Shown here piece after piece: positions 15,811 to 28,272 of a stretch of DNA of 38,294 nucleotides. Source of the DNA: CAYQSU01 sp964420325 (GTDB lineage: Bacteria > Pseudomonadota > Alphaproteobacteria > Rhodospirillales > Defluviicoccaceae); contig CAYQSU010000029.1 of NCBI GenBank assembly GCA_964420325.1, positions 1 through 38,294 of the forward strand, given 5' to 3'. Both the position numbers and the translations under genes were made by a program. The notes beneath the pieces are model-generated. The model saw nothing but the letters and a program-made list of their open reading frames with translations. It was not told the DNA's origin and did no database searches. Each line of letters opens with the position of its first letter. The first letter of the stretch is position 1.

Positions 15811-17454
15811 ATGCTCGAGGCGGCGGACAGTTACGAAGAGCTCTGCCGGCGCATGCGCTGGCGGATCCCCGAGACCTACAACATGGGCATCGACGTCTGC
15901 GACAAGCACGCCGCCGTTCGCCCGGACGCGTGCGCGCTGATCGTCGCCGACGACGAGGGCCGCTTCCGCCGCTACACCTTCGACGACCTGAGGCGGCTGT
16001 CCAACCGGCTGGCCAACGTGCTGACCGGTCTCGGCCTCGTGCGGGGCGATCGGGTCGGCGTGCTCCTCTCACAGTCGGTCGAGGCGGCGATCGCCCACAT
16101 CGCTGCCTGGAAGGCCGGCCTGATCTCGATTCCGCTGTTCACCCTGTTCGGCGAGGACGCGCTCGCGTTCCGTCTCGACGACAGCGGCACGCGGGCCCTC
16201 GTCACCGACACCGACGGTCTCGAGAAGGCCGAAGCGGTGCGTGCCCGCTGCCCCGATCTCGACTGCCTCATGGTCACGGGCTTGGGACGCGACGGCCAAG
16301 GGCTCCTCGACCTGTGGCCGGCGCTCGACCGGGCCGCGGAGACCTTCGGGCCGGTGGCGACGTCGGCCGACGATCCGGCGGTGATCATCTACACGTCGGG
16401 CACCACGGGCAATCCCAAGGGCGCCCTGCATGCCCACCGCGTGCTGCTCGGCCACCTGCCGGCGGTGGAGTTCTTCAACGAGTTCTTTCCGCAGCCCGGC
16501 GACCTGATGTGGACGCCGGCCGACTGGGCCTGGATCGGCGGCCTGATGAACGTGCTGATGAGCTCGTGGCACCACGGCGTGCCGGTGCTCGCCCATCGCG
16601 CCCGCAAGTTCGACCCCGAACGGGCGTTGCACCTGATGGCCGAGGCCGGCGTGCGCAACGTCTTCCTGCCGCCGACGGCGCTCCGCATGATCCGCCAGGT
16701 GCCGGCGCCGCGTGCGAGCTTCGGCCTCGCTCTCCGCACGCTGACCTGTGCCGGCGAGCCGATGGGCGCCGAGCTCCTCGAGTGGTGCCGGTCGTCCCTC
16801 GGCGTGACGCCCAACGAGTACTACGGCCAGACCGAATGCAACCTCGTGGTCGCCAACTGCGCCAGGATCATGGCGGTGCGCCCCGGCTCGATGGGGCGGC
16901 CGGTGCCGGGGCACGTCGTCGACATCATCGACGAGGACGGCGTCTCGGCCTCGCCGGGGACCGTCGGCGCCATCGCCGTGCGCGCTCCCGATCCGGTGAT
17001 GATGCTGGGATACTGGCGCAACCCCGAGGCCACGGCCGCCAAGTTCAACGGCTCTTGGCTCGTCACCGGCGATCTCGGCCACAAGGATGCGGACGGCTAC
17101 CTCTGGTTCCTCGGCCGCGACGACGACGTCATCACCTCGGCCGGCTATCGCATCGGCCCCGGCGAGATCGAGGACTGCCTCGCCCGCCATCCCGCGGTCG
17201 CCCTGGCGGCGGCGGTCGGCGTGCCCGACCCGTTGCGGACCGAGGCCGTCAAGGCCTACATCGTCCTGGCCGAGGGCCACCAGCCGACGGCGGCGCTGGA
17301 GGAGGAGATCCGCGCCTTCGTCAAGATCCGGCTGTCGCCGCACGAATACCCGCGACACATCGAGTTCGTCACGTCGCTGCCGCTGACCGCCACCGGCAAG
17401 ATCCGCCGCACCGTGCTCCGCGAACGCGATGCTGCCGCAGCGAAAACCCTCTAG
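15811..17454 (+). CDS. AMP-binding acyl-CoA synthetase
   Basis: 547 residues, ANL superfamily. The P-loop-like A3 motif YTSGTTGNPKG is at about 194-204, WTPADWAWIGGL and NEYYGQTE follow, then GDLGHKDADGY, and the catalytic C-terminal lysine is Lys530 in LTATGKIRR. The sequence is closest to medium-chain (MACS) or acetyl-CoA-synthetase-like enzymes, forming acyl-CoA from a carboxylic acid, ATP and CoA via an acyl-adenylate. Chain length cannot be told. The ATG at 15811 has GGGAGGA 6 bases upstream. It is divergently arranged with the dienoyl-CoA-reductase-like gene. A perfect palindrome follows its stop codon. Confidence 0.92.
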   Translation: MLEAADSYEELCRRMRWRIPETYNMGIDVCDKHAAVRPDACALIVADDEGRFRRYTFDDLRRLSNRLANVLTGLGLVRGDRVGVLLSQSVEAAIAHIAAWKAGLISIPLFTLFGEDALAFRLDDSGTRALVTDTDGLEKAEAVRARCPDLDCLMVTGLGRDGQGLLDLWPALDRAAETFGPVATSADDPAVIIYTSGTTGNPKGALHAHRVLLGHLPAVEFFNEFFPQPGDLMWTPADWAWIGGLMNVLMSSWHHGVPVLAHRARKFDPERALHLMAEAGVRNVFLPPTALRMIRQVPAPRASFGLALRTLTCAGEPMGAELLEWCRSSLGVTPNEYYGQTECNLVVANCARIMAVRPGSMGRPVPGHVVDIIDEDGVSASPGTVGAIAVRAPDPVMMLGYWRNPEATAAKFNGSWLVTGDLGHKDADGYLWFLGRDDDVITSAGYRIGPGEIEDCLARHPAVALAAAVGVPDPLRTEAVKAYIVLAEGHQPTAALEEEIRAFVKIRLSPHEYPRHIEFVTSLPLTATGKIRRTVLRERDAAAAKTL

Positions 17455-17462
17455 CGCCCCCT

Positions 17463-17478
17463 CGGGAGGCGCCTCCCG
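17463..17478. terminator. Perfect 16-bp palindrome between convergent genes
   Basis: CGGGAGGCGCCTCCCG is a perfect palindrome able to fold as a 6-bp stem with a 4-base loop. It lies 8 bp after the acyl-CoA synthetase stop codon and before the stop of the convergent small gene. No T-tract follows on either strand. Confidence 0.4.
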
Positions 17479-17507
17479 TCACCGCGCCGCCATCATCCGC
17501 ACGCCGG

Positions 17508-17744
17508 TCAGAAGCGGCTCGGATGAACGACCTTGATCACGAAGCCGTCCTCGGGCGGGAACCGTTCGGCGATCAGCGCCCGGGCCTCGGTCTCGTCCCG
17601 CGCCACCACGTTGCGCAGTTGCGGCCTGGCCCACCGATCGTCGAAATAAGCGTGTCGTTCCTTGTGTTTGACCTTCTCCCGCACCGCTTCGTTGTAGATG
17701 GCGACCTCGTAAACGCGATGTCCGTTGTTGGGCAGATGCAGCAT
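17508..17744 (-). CDS. Small conserved-type protein of unknown function
   Basis: 78 residues from the ATG at 17744. The core VYEVAIYNEAVREKVK, then a charged stretch, FDDRWARP and an ARDETEARALIAERFPPEDGFVI end, resembles short uncharacterised proteins I recall from Alphaproteobacteria (YEVAVYNxxVR...DDxWAD). No signal peptide or membrane segment is present, and I do not know the function. The frame is open to 17918, but a promoter-like sequence at 17850-17879 lies inside that extension and the extra residues look non-conserved. An ATG at 17783 is an alternative start. It is convergent with the acyl-CoA synthetase gene. Confidence 0.62.
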   Translation of the reverse strand: MLHLPNNGHRVYEVAIYNEAVREKVKHKERHAYFDDRWARPQLRNVVARDETEARALIAERFPPEDGFVIKVVHPSRF

Positions 17745-17849
17745 CACCTTCTCTCGGATTATCCCGCGGTTCTCCGCGAGCATCCACTCACACGTCGACG
17801 ATTCCTCCCCAGCGATCAACGCCCTGCCGGAGAAACGGAACAAGCGATC

Positions 17850-17879
17850 ATTTAAGCATGAAACATACCGGGTTAACAA
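17850..17879 (-). promoter_or_regulatory. Probable promoter for the small gene at 17508-17744
   Basis: On the minus strand, TTGTTA (17874-17879) and TTAAAT (17850-17855) are 18 bases apart in a clearly A/T-rich patch. A transcript would start about 100 nt before the ATG at 17744. Confidence 0.45.
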
Positions 17880-17957
17880 TCGCTTTTGCGGATCGCCTTG
17901 ATGAAGGTTGCACTGCACACGTCCGCTCGGCTCTCGCCCGTAGGCCGTGCCGCGCCG

Positions 17958-18305
17958 TCATCCGCCCTTGCCCCGCCGTCGATCCCGGTGGCCGCCGGCG
18001 GTGATCGGTCGGCGAGGCGGACGCCGGCGGCGGACGACCGGCCAGCCTAGCCTGAGCCCTCGGTCGGGGCTACCGAACAACGATGGCAGCAGCAAGGCGG
18101 CACTGGCGAGCGCCATCGCTGCCGGAACCAGGAGCCACAGGCTCGTCGACATCGCCCGCCAGGCCAGAAGGCCTCCGAGGTAGAGGGTGAAGCCGACGAA
18201 GGCGAGGGCGGCGCCCCGCTCGACGAGTCCCAGGCCGGTCGCGGCCCACGCCGCCGCCCGCCACCGCCAGCGCCCGCTCGGCGGGCGCTTCGAGGCCGTT
18301 GTCAT
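17958..18305 (-). CDS. Small membrane protein of unknown function
   Basis: 115 residues with two likely membrane segments, about 29-49 (ERGAALAFVGFTLYLGGLLA) and 54-75 (TSLWLLVPAAMALASAALLL). The C-terminal tail from about residue 87 is Arg/Pro/Gly-rich and strongly basic. No family is recognised. The ATG lies 7 bases after the yjbQ stop codon on the same strand, so it is probably the second gene of that operon. The tail is low in complexity, and the true stop could be checked by homologues. Confidence 0.5.
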   Translation of the reverse strand: MTTASKRPPSGRWRWRAAAWAATGLGLVERGAALAFVGFTLYLGGLLAWRAMSTSLWLLVPAAMALASAALLLPSLFGSPDRGLRLGWPVVRRRRPPRRPITAGGHRDRRRGKGG

Positions 18306-18312
18306 CGTCCTG

Positions 18313-18741
18313 TCACCGGTTGCCGATCACGGTCACCTCGACCGGCCGTCGCCGCGGCCGGTTGTCGTGGTTGACGACGACCACCTGCTGCCATGTGCCG
18401 AGCCTCAGCTGCCCGTTGCGCACCGGCACCGCCAGCGACGGCCCCATCAGCGCCGCCTGGACGTGGCTGTGGCCGTTGCCGTCGTGCCAGGCCAACTCGT
18501 GGGCGTAGGCAAGCTCGGGCGGCGCCAGGCGGCGTATGGCGTCCTTGAGGTCGGCGACGGCGCCGGGCTCGTACTCGATGGTGGTGACCGAGGCCGTCGA
18601 GCCGACGGCGACGACGGTCGCGCTGCCGTTCCGCACCCCGGACTCGGCCACGATCCGGCCGACCTGCAGGGTGACGTCCGCAAGGTCGGGACCGGTCCCG
18701 AGCGGGACCTCGAAGGCCCCGCAGTGAACGACCACGTCCAT
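18313..18741 (-). CDS. yjbQ: YjbQ family protein (UPF0047, secondary thiamine-phosphate synthase-type)
   Basis: 142 residues, the typical size of the YjbQ/UPF0047 family. Conserved segments are TIEYEPG, HELAWHDGNGHSHVQAALMG (His-rich active-site region) and the C-terminal LGTWQQVVVVNHDNRPRRR. Members of the family complement thiamine-phosphate synthase mutants weakly, hence the usual name, but the physiological role is unsettled. The ATG at 18741 is preceded by AAGGAGG at 11 bases. It is divergent from gltX and heads a two-gene unit with the small membrane protein. Confidence 0.92.
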   Translation of the reverse strand: MDVVVHCGAFEVPLGTGPDLADVTLQVGRIVAESGVRNGSATVVAVGSTASVTTIEYEPGAVADLKDAIRRLAPPELAYAHELAWHDGNGHSHVQAALMGPSLAVPVRNGQLRLGTWQQVVVVNHDNRPRRRPVEVTVIGNR

Positions 18742-18854
18742 GATTGCCCGCGCCTCCTTCTCCTCCGGCCCCGGCCCTGTCGCCGGTGGCCAAGCGAACG
18801 AAGTATGCTAAAAGGCCGCCAGCCTGCATCCAAGCCTCGATGGTCTCCCGCGCC

Positions 18855-20270
18855 ATGACCGTGGTCACGCGCTTCGCGCCCTCGCCGACCGGCTACCTTC
18901 ACATCGGCAGCGCCCGCACCGCGCTCTTCAATTGGCTGTTCGCGCGCCGTCACGGCGGCCGGTTCCTGTTGCGCATCGAGGACACCGATCGCGCGCGCTC
19001 GACGCCCGAGGCGGTGCAGGCGATCATCGACGGGCTCCGCTGGCTCGGTCTCGACTGGGACGGCGACCCCGTCTTCCAGAGCCGGCGGGCCGAGCGGCAC
19101 GTGGCGGCGGCCGAGACGCTGCTCGCCGAGGGCAAGGCCTACCGGTGCTTCGCCTCGCCCGAGGAACTCGCCGAGATGCGTGAGAGCGCGCGGGCCGCAG
19201 GGCGCGGGCGGCTCTACGACGGCCGCTGGCGGGACCGCGACCCGGCGGAGGCGCCTCCCGGCGTCAGGCCGGTCATTCGCTTCAAGGCGCCCCTCTCGGG
19301 CGTCACCCGCATCCGCGACCTCGTCCAGGGCGAGGTCGCGGTGGCCAACGACCAGCTCGACGACATGGTGCTGCTGCGCGCCGACGGCACGCCGACCTAC
19401 ATGCTGGCGGTCGTCGTCGACGACCGCGACATGGGCATCACCCACATCATCCGCGGCACCGATCATCTCACCAACGCCTTCCGCCAGCTCCAGCTCTATC
19501 TGGCGCTCGGCTGCGAGCCGCCGGCGTTCGCTCACATCCCTCTGATCCACGGCGCGGACGGGGCCAAGCTGTCCAAGCGGCACGGCGCTCTCGGCGTCGA
19601 CGCCTACCGCGATCAGGGCATCCTCGCCGAGGCGCTCTGCAACTACCTTCTCCGTCTCGGATGGAGCCACGGCGACGACGAGATCATCAGCCGCGACCAG
19701 GCCATCGCCTGGTTCGATCTCGATGGCGTCGGCCGATCGGCGGCGCGCTTCGACATGGCCAAGCTGCTGAGCCTGAACGCCCGCTATCTCAGGCTGAGGA
19801 GCGATGGCGAGCTTGCCGATCTCGTTCTCGCGGCGCTCCGCGGGCGCCCCTCGATCCGCGTCTCGGCGTCCGCGGCCGAACGTCTGCTCAAGGGCATGAG
19901 CAGCCTGAAGGAGCGGGCGAAGACGCTCGACGATCTCGCAGATGCCGCGCGCTTCTACGTCATCGAACGGCCGGTGCAAATCGACCCGAAGGCGATGCGC
20001 CTGCTCACCGCCGAGGCCAGGGCGCGTCTTCACGATTTGACGCGGGCGCTCGGCGCACTTACACAGTGGACTGCTCCTCGGCTGGAGGAGGCGGTGCGCA
20101 GGTTCGTCGATGCCGATCGGCACGCGCTCAAGCTCGGCGACCTCGCCCAGCCGCTTCGGGCCGCCTTGACCGGGTCGACGGCCTCGCCGCCGATCTTCGA
20201 GGTGATGGAGGTGCTCGGGCGGGTGGAAACCATCGCCCGGCTGGAAGACGCCTTGGATGAAGGGACTTGA
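18855..20270 (+). CDS. gltX: Glutamyl-tRNA synthetase
   Basis: 471 residues, class I aminoacyl-tRNA synthetase. The HIGH-type motif GYLHIGSA (13-20) is preceded by RFAPSPT, and the KMSKS-type motif is KLSKR (238-242). DRARSTPEA and GTDHLTNAFRQ are further family signatures. Many Alphaproteobacteria carry two GltX-like proteins, so this could be the discriminating or the non-discriminating (Glu-tRNA-Gln) form; the sequence alone does not settle it. I start it at the ATG at 18855, directly before the conserved MTVVTRFAPSP; an ATG at 18840 is possible and neither has a strong ribosome-binding site. It is followed by gltA after 90 bp. Confidence 0.95.
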   Translation: MTVVTRFAPSPTGYLHIGSARTALFNWLFARRHGGRFLLRIEDTDRARSTPEAVQAIIDGLRWLGLDWDGDPVFQSRRAERHVAAAETLLAEGKAYRCFASPEELAEMRESARAAGRGRLYDGRWRDRDPAEAPPGVRPVIRFKAPLSGVTRIRDLVQGEVAVANDQLDDMVLLRADGTPTYMLAVVVDDRDMGITHIIRGTDHLTNAFRQLQLYLALGCEPPAFAHIPLIHGADGAKLSKRHGALGVDAYRDQGILAEALCNYLLRLGWSHGDDEIISRDQAIAWFDLDGVGRSAARFDMAKLLSLNARYLRLRSDGELADLVLAALRGRPSIRVSASAAERLLKGMSSLKERAKTLDDLADAARFYVIERPVQIDPKAMRLLTAEARARLHDLTRALGALTQWTAPRLEEAVRRFVDADRHALKLGDLAQPLRAALTGSTASPPIFEVMEVLGRVETIARLEDALDEGT

Positions 20271-20360
20271 CCGTTCATACTCGCGACGCCGCGCGGCCAC
20301 GGATCGGACCGACGGTCCGTTCGCCCGCCGCCGCCGCCGCTGGATCTTGGGGAAGAGCCG

Positions 20361-21686
<1,326 letters not shown>

Positions 21687-21711
21687 TGACGGCCGCCGCG
21701 TGATCGGGCCG

Positions 21712-22695
21712 ATGCGAACGGCGACCATCGGCGTCGGCCACTTCGGCCGCTACCACGCCCAGAAGTACGCGGCCTTGGGCGACGTCGAGCTGGTCGCCGT
21801 CTGCGACATCGACCCGGAGCGCGCCGAGAGCGCGGCGGCGGAGTGCCGAACCCGCGCGGTGACCGACTACCGCGAGCTCCTGGGACAGGTCGACGCCGTC
21901 AGCATCGCCGTGCCCACGCGGGATCACCGCGACGTCGCGCTCGCCTTCCTCGAGAGCGGCACGCACGTGCTGGTGGAGAAGCCGATCACCGACAGCCTCG
22001 CCGCCGCCGATGCGCTGATCCAGGCCGCGCGCGAACGCAACCTCGTGCTGCAGGTCGGGCACCTCGAGCGCTTCTCGTCGGTGCGCGAGGCCATGGATCG
22101 GGTCGTCTCCCATCCCCTCTACATCGAGGCCAACCGCATCTCGCCGTTCCGCATGCGCGGCACCGACGTCAGCATCGTCCTCGACCTGATGATCCACGAC
22201 ATCGACCTCATCCTCTCGCTGGTCCACGCCCCGGTGGAGGAGATCGACGCGGTCGGCGCGCCCGTGCTGTCGAGCCTGGAGGACATCGCCAACTCCAGGA
22301 TCCGCTTCGCCAACGGCTGTGTCGCCAGCATCACGGCCAGCCGCATCAGCATGAAGCACGAGCGGAAGATGCGGATCTTCCAGCCGAGCGCCTACGTGTC
22401 CGTCGACTTTCTCGCGCGGAAGATGATGGTGGCGCGGAAGACCGGCGGGCGGAACGCCCTCGGCCTCCCGGATATCGACATCGACAACCAGAGCTACGAG
22501 GAGGGGGACAGCCTGCAGCGGGAGATCGAGGCGTTCCTCGCCTGCATCCGCGCCGGCGCGCCGCCCGCGGTCAGCGGCGAGGACGGCCGCCGCGCCCTGG
22601 CCACGGCGATGACCATCCGCGACAAGCTGGAAGCCCACCGCGACTTCGTCCAGGCTCGTCTCGACGCCGAGGTCGCGGGCCAGTTGGCGCCGTAG
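21712..22695 (+). CDS. Gfo/Idh/MocA family NAD(P)-dependent oxidoreductase
   Basis: 327 residues. N-terminal Rossmann fold with IGVGHFGRYHAQKYAAL (6-22), the family motif EKPITDS (89-95) and a C-terminal substrate domain with GHLERFS, ANRISPFRMRGTD and LDLMIHDIDLIL. The last two stretches resemble the UDP-sugar 3-dehydrogenases of the GnnA/WlbA type, which in some bacteria make amino-sugar precursors of lipid A. No lpx or gnnB gene is in the window, so that is only a suggestion. An in-frame GTG at 21700 is an alternative start. Probably cotranscribed with gltA. Its stop codon abuts a 14-bp palindrome that reaches to the glgB stop codon. Confidence 0.85.
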   Translation: MRTATIGVGHFGRYHAQKYAALGDVELVAVCDIDPERAESAAAECRTRAVTDYRELLGQVDAVSIAVPTRDHRDVALAFLESGTHVLVEKPITDSLAAADALIQAARERNLVLQVGHLERFSSVREAMDRVVSHPLYIEANRISPFRMRGTDVSIVLDLMIHDIDLILSLVHAPVEEIDAVGAPVLSSLEDIANSRIRFANGCVASITASRISMKHERKMRIFQPSAYVSVDFLARKMMVARKTGGRNALGLPDIDIDNQSYEEGDSLQREIEAFLACIRAGAPPAVSGEDGRRALATAMTIRDKLEAHRDFVQARLDAEVAGQLAP

Positions 22696-22709
22696 GCGGC
22701 CGCGGCCGC
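22696..22709. terminator. 14-bp perfect palindrome exactly filling a convergent junction
   Basis: GCGGCCGCGGCCGC occupies the whole interval between the TAG of the Gfo/Idh/MocA gene and the TGA of the minus-strand glgB-like gene. It can fold as a 5-bp stem with a CGCG loop. No U-tract is present, so a terminator role is inferred only. Confidence 0.35.
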
Positions 22710-24929
22710 TCAGCCGTGTCGCTTGGCCACGGCTTCCGGAACCAGCACCAGCGTCGACAACGGCGGCAGGGTCAGATCGAGCGAGAAGTCGCGGTCGTGA
22801 CAGCGGATGGGCTTGGCCATCACGCCGCCCGCGTTGCCGGCGTCGCTGCCGCCGTAGAGCGCGGAATCCGTGTTCAGGCGCTCGACGTAGAAGCCGCCCT
22901 GGGGAACGCCGATCCGGTAGTTGCGCCTCAGCACCGGCGTGAAGTTGCAAACGACGACGGCGATCTCGCCCGGCTGCTTGCTCTTGCGCAAGAACGAAAT
23001 CACGCTCTCGTCGACATCGGTGCAGTCGATCCACTCGAAACCCTCGGCATCGCATTCGCGCTCATGCAGGGCGGGCAGCTCGCGGTAGAGCAGGTTCAGA
23101 TCGCGCACCAGGTTCCGCAGCCCCGCATGCTGGGGGTCGGCGAGCAGATGCCAGTCGAGACTTGAGCTGTGATCCCACTCCCGTTCCTGGCCGAATTCCC
23201 CGCCCATGAACAAAAGCTTCTTTCCCGGGTGGCTCCACATGTAGCCATAGTAAACGCGGAGATTGGCGAATCGCTGCCAGCGATCGCCGGGCATCTTGGC
23301 GATCAGCGATCCCCTGCCGCGCACCATTTCGTCGTGGCTGAGCGGCAGCATGAAGTTCTCGCTGAAGGCGTACATGATGCCGAACGTCAGGCGATCGTGC
23401 ATGTACTTGCGAAATACCGGGTCACGGCTCATGTAGCTGAGCGTTTCATGGATCCAGGCCAGGTTCCATTTGTAGCCGAAGCCGAGGCCGCCCAGATAGG
23501 TCGGCCGCGACAGCATCGGCCACGCCGTGGACTCCTCGGCGAAGGTGGCGATGTCGGAATGGTGCTCGTGCAGGACCTCGTTGAACCGCCTCAGAAACGC
23601 GATGGCTTCGAGGTTCTCGTTGCCGCCGAAGGAGTTCGGCGCCCAGTCGCCGGAGCGGCTGTAGTCGAGGTAGAGCATCGAGGCGACGCCGCCGACGCGG
23701 AGTCCATCGACGTGATACTCCTCGAGCCAGAACAGGGCGCTGTTGAGGAGGTAATCGGCCACCTCGTAGCGGCCGTAGTTGTAGATCTTCCGCTGGTCCG
23801 GGTGCTGGCCCTGGCGCGGGTCGGCCAGCTCGTACAGGTTGGTCCCGTCGAACGAGGACAGGCCGTGCGGGTCGGTCGGGAAATGCGCCGGCACCCAGTC
23901 GACGATCACGCCGATACCCGCCTCGTGACAGCGCTCCACGAAGGCGCGGAACTCATCCGGCTTGCCGAAGCGGCTCGTCGGCGCGAACAGGCTGAGCGGC
24001 TGATATCCCCAGGATCCGTCGAAGGGGTGCTCGGTGATCGGCAAGAGCTCGATGTGGGTGAAGCCCATCTCGGCGGCATAGGGGACGAGCGCGTCGGCCA
24101 GCTCCAGATAGGAGAGATAGCCGTTGCCCCGCTCGGGGTTGCGCCGCCACGACCCGAGGTGCACCTCGTAGATCGAGACCGGCGCGTCGCGGGCGATCCT
24201 CGTGCCTCGCTGCCGCATCCACGCCTGGTCGGCCCACTGGTGGCGGCGGAGATCGTGGACCACCGCCGCCGATCCCGGCGCCGGCTCGCAGAAGAACGCG
24301 AACGGATCGATCTTGAGCGCCAGAATCTCGCCCTTCTTGGTCAGGATCTCGAACTTGTAGAGGGCGCCCTCGTGAACGCCGGGAATGAAAAGCTCCCAGA
24401 CTCCGCACTCGACGCGGAAGCGCATGGGGTGGCGGCGGGCATCCCAGGCGTTGAAGTCGCCGACGACGCTGACCCGCGAGGCGTTCGGCGCCCAGACCGA
24501 GAAGGCGACGCCGTTGACTCCCTCCATGACCATCGGGTGGGCGCCGAGTTTCTGATCGAGACGCAGGTTCTCGCCCTCGGCGATGGTGTACAGGTCCATC
24601 TCGCCGAGTATCGGCGGGAAGCGGTAGGGATCCTCGATCTCCTCGTCGCGGCCGTCCGCGCGTTCGATCCGGAACCTGTACGGAAACGCGGCACCGGAGT
24701 TGCCGACGACGCCGGCGAAGAAGCCGGCGTCGTGGACCTTGGCGAGCTCCGCCACCACCGCACCCGTCTTCTTGTTGACGACATGGACCCGGACTGCCTG
24801 CGGCAGAAAGGCGCGGACGACCAGCCCGCCCATCGCGGACTCGTTGTGCATGCCGAGGATCGCGAACGGATCTCCATGCCTCGCGGAGATGACCCGTTCG
24901 ATTCCCTGCTCGTAAGGCTGCCGGTTCAT
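22710..24929 (-). CDS. glgB: 1,4-alpha-glucan branching enzyme homologue lacking the catalytic nucleophile
   Basis: 739 residues. N-terminal CBM48-type domain (about 20-230), GH13_9 catalytic barrel (about 250-640) and C-terminal beta domain. Long stretches match E. coli GlgB (YNYGR, FGGNENLEAI, LTFGIMY, LPLSHDE, FANLR). The nucleophile Asp405 of E. coli GlgB (in LRVDAVASM) is Gly413 here (LRVGGVASM; codon at 23691-23693), whereas the acid/base Glu465 (FAEEST) and the third acid Asp533 (SHDE) remain. The neighbouring Ala is also Gly, and H-G-K after SHDE has become R-G-R. By known GH13 chemistry this should abolish branching by the normal mechanism. The frame is intact, so it is not an ordinary pseudogene. 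Last gene of the glucan operon. ATG at 24929; GTG at 24944 is possible and neither has a strong ribosome-binding site. Confidence 0.9.
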   Translation of the reverse strand: MNRQPYEQGIERVISARHGDPFAILGMHNESAMGGLVVRAFLPQAVRVHVVNKKTGAVVAELAKVHDAGFFAGVVGNSGAAFPYRFRIERADGRDEEIEDPYRFPPILGEMDLYTIAEGENLRLDQKLGAHPMVMEGVNGVAFSVWAPNASRVSVVGDFNAWDARRHPMRFRVECGVWELFIPGVHEGALYKFEILTKKGEILALKIDPFAFFCEPAPGSAAVVHDLRRHQWADQAWMRQRGTRIARDAPVSIYEVHLGSWRRNPERGNGYLSYLELADALVPYAAEMGFTHIELLPITEHPFDGSWGYQPLSLFAPTSRFGKPDEFRAFVERCHEAGIGVIVDWVPAHFPTDPHGLSSFDGTNLYELADPRQGQHPDQRKIYNYGRYEVADYLLNSALFWLEEYHVDGLRVGGVASMLYLDYSRSGDWAPNSFGGNENLEAIAFLRRFNEVLHEHHSDIATFAEESTAWPMLSRPTYLGGLGFGYKWNLAWIHETLSYMSRDPVFRKYMHDRLTFGIMYAFSENFMLPLSHDEMVRGRGSLIAKMPGDRWQRFANLRVYYGYMWSHPGKKLLFMGGEFGQEREWDHSSSLDWHLLADPQHAGLRNLVRDLNLLYRELPALHERECDAEGFEWIDCTDVDESVISFLRKSKQPGEIAVVVCNFTPVLRRNYRIGVPQGGFYVERLNTDSALYGGSDAGNAGGVMAKPIRCHDRDFSLDLTLPPLSTLVLVPEAVAKRHG

Positions 24930-24986
24930 GCCTCGAACATACACGTTCTTGCTACTTTGATGCGAGCCCGGTGATCGCTCGGCATC

Positions 24987-28259
<3,273 letters not shown>

Positions 28260-28272
28260 GGCATGCCCCGGC

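Noticed and set aside
15768..17855. Second long plus-strand frame through the acyl-CoA synthetase gene
   Set aside because: Out-of-frame with the gene that holds the AMP-binding motifs; the translation is Arg/Pro-rich.
18804..18809. TATGCT as a -10 element for gltX
   Set aside because: No acceptable -35 lies 16-18 bases upstream, so I do not list it as a promoter.
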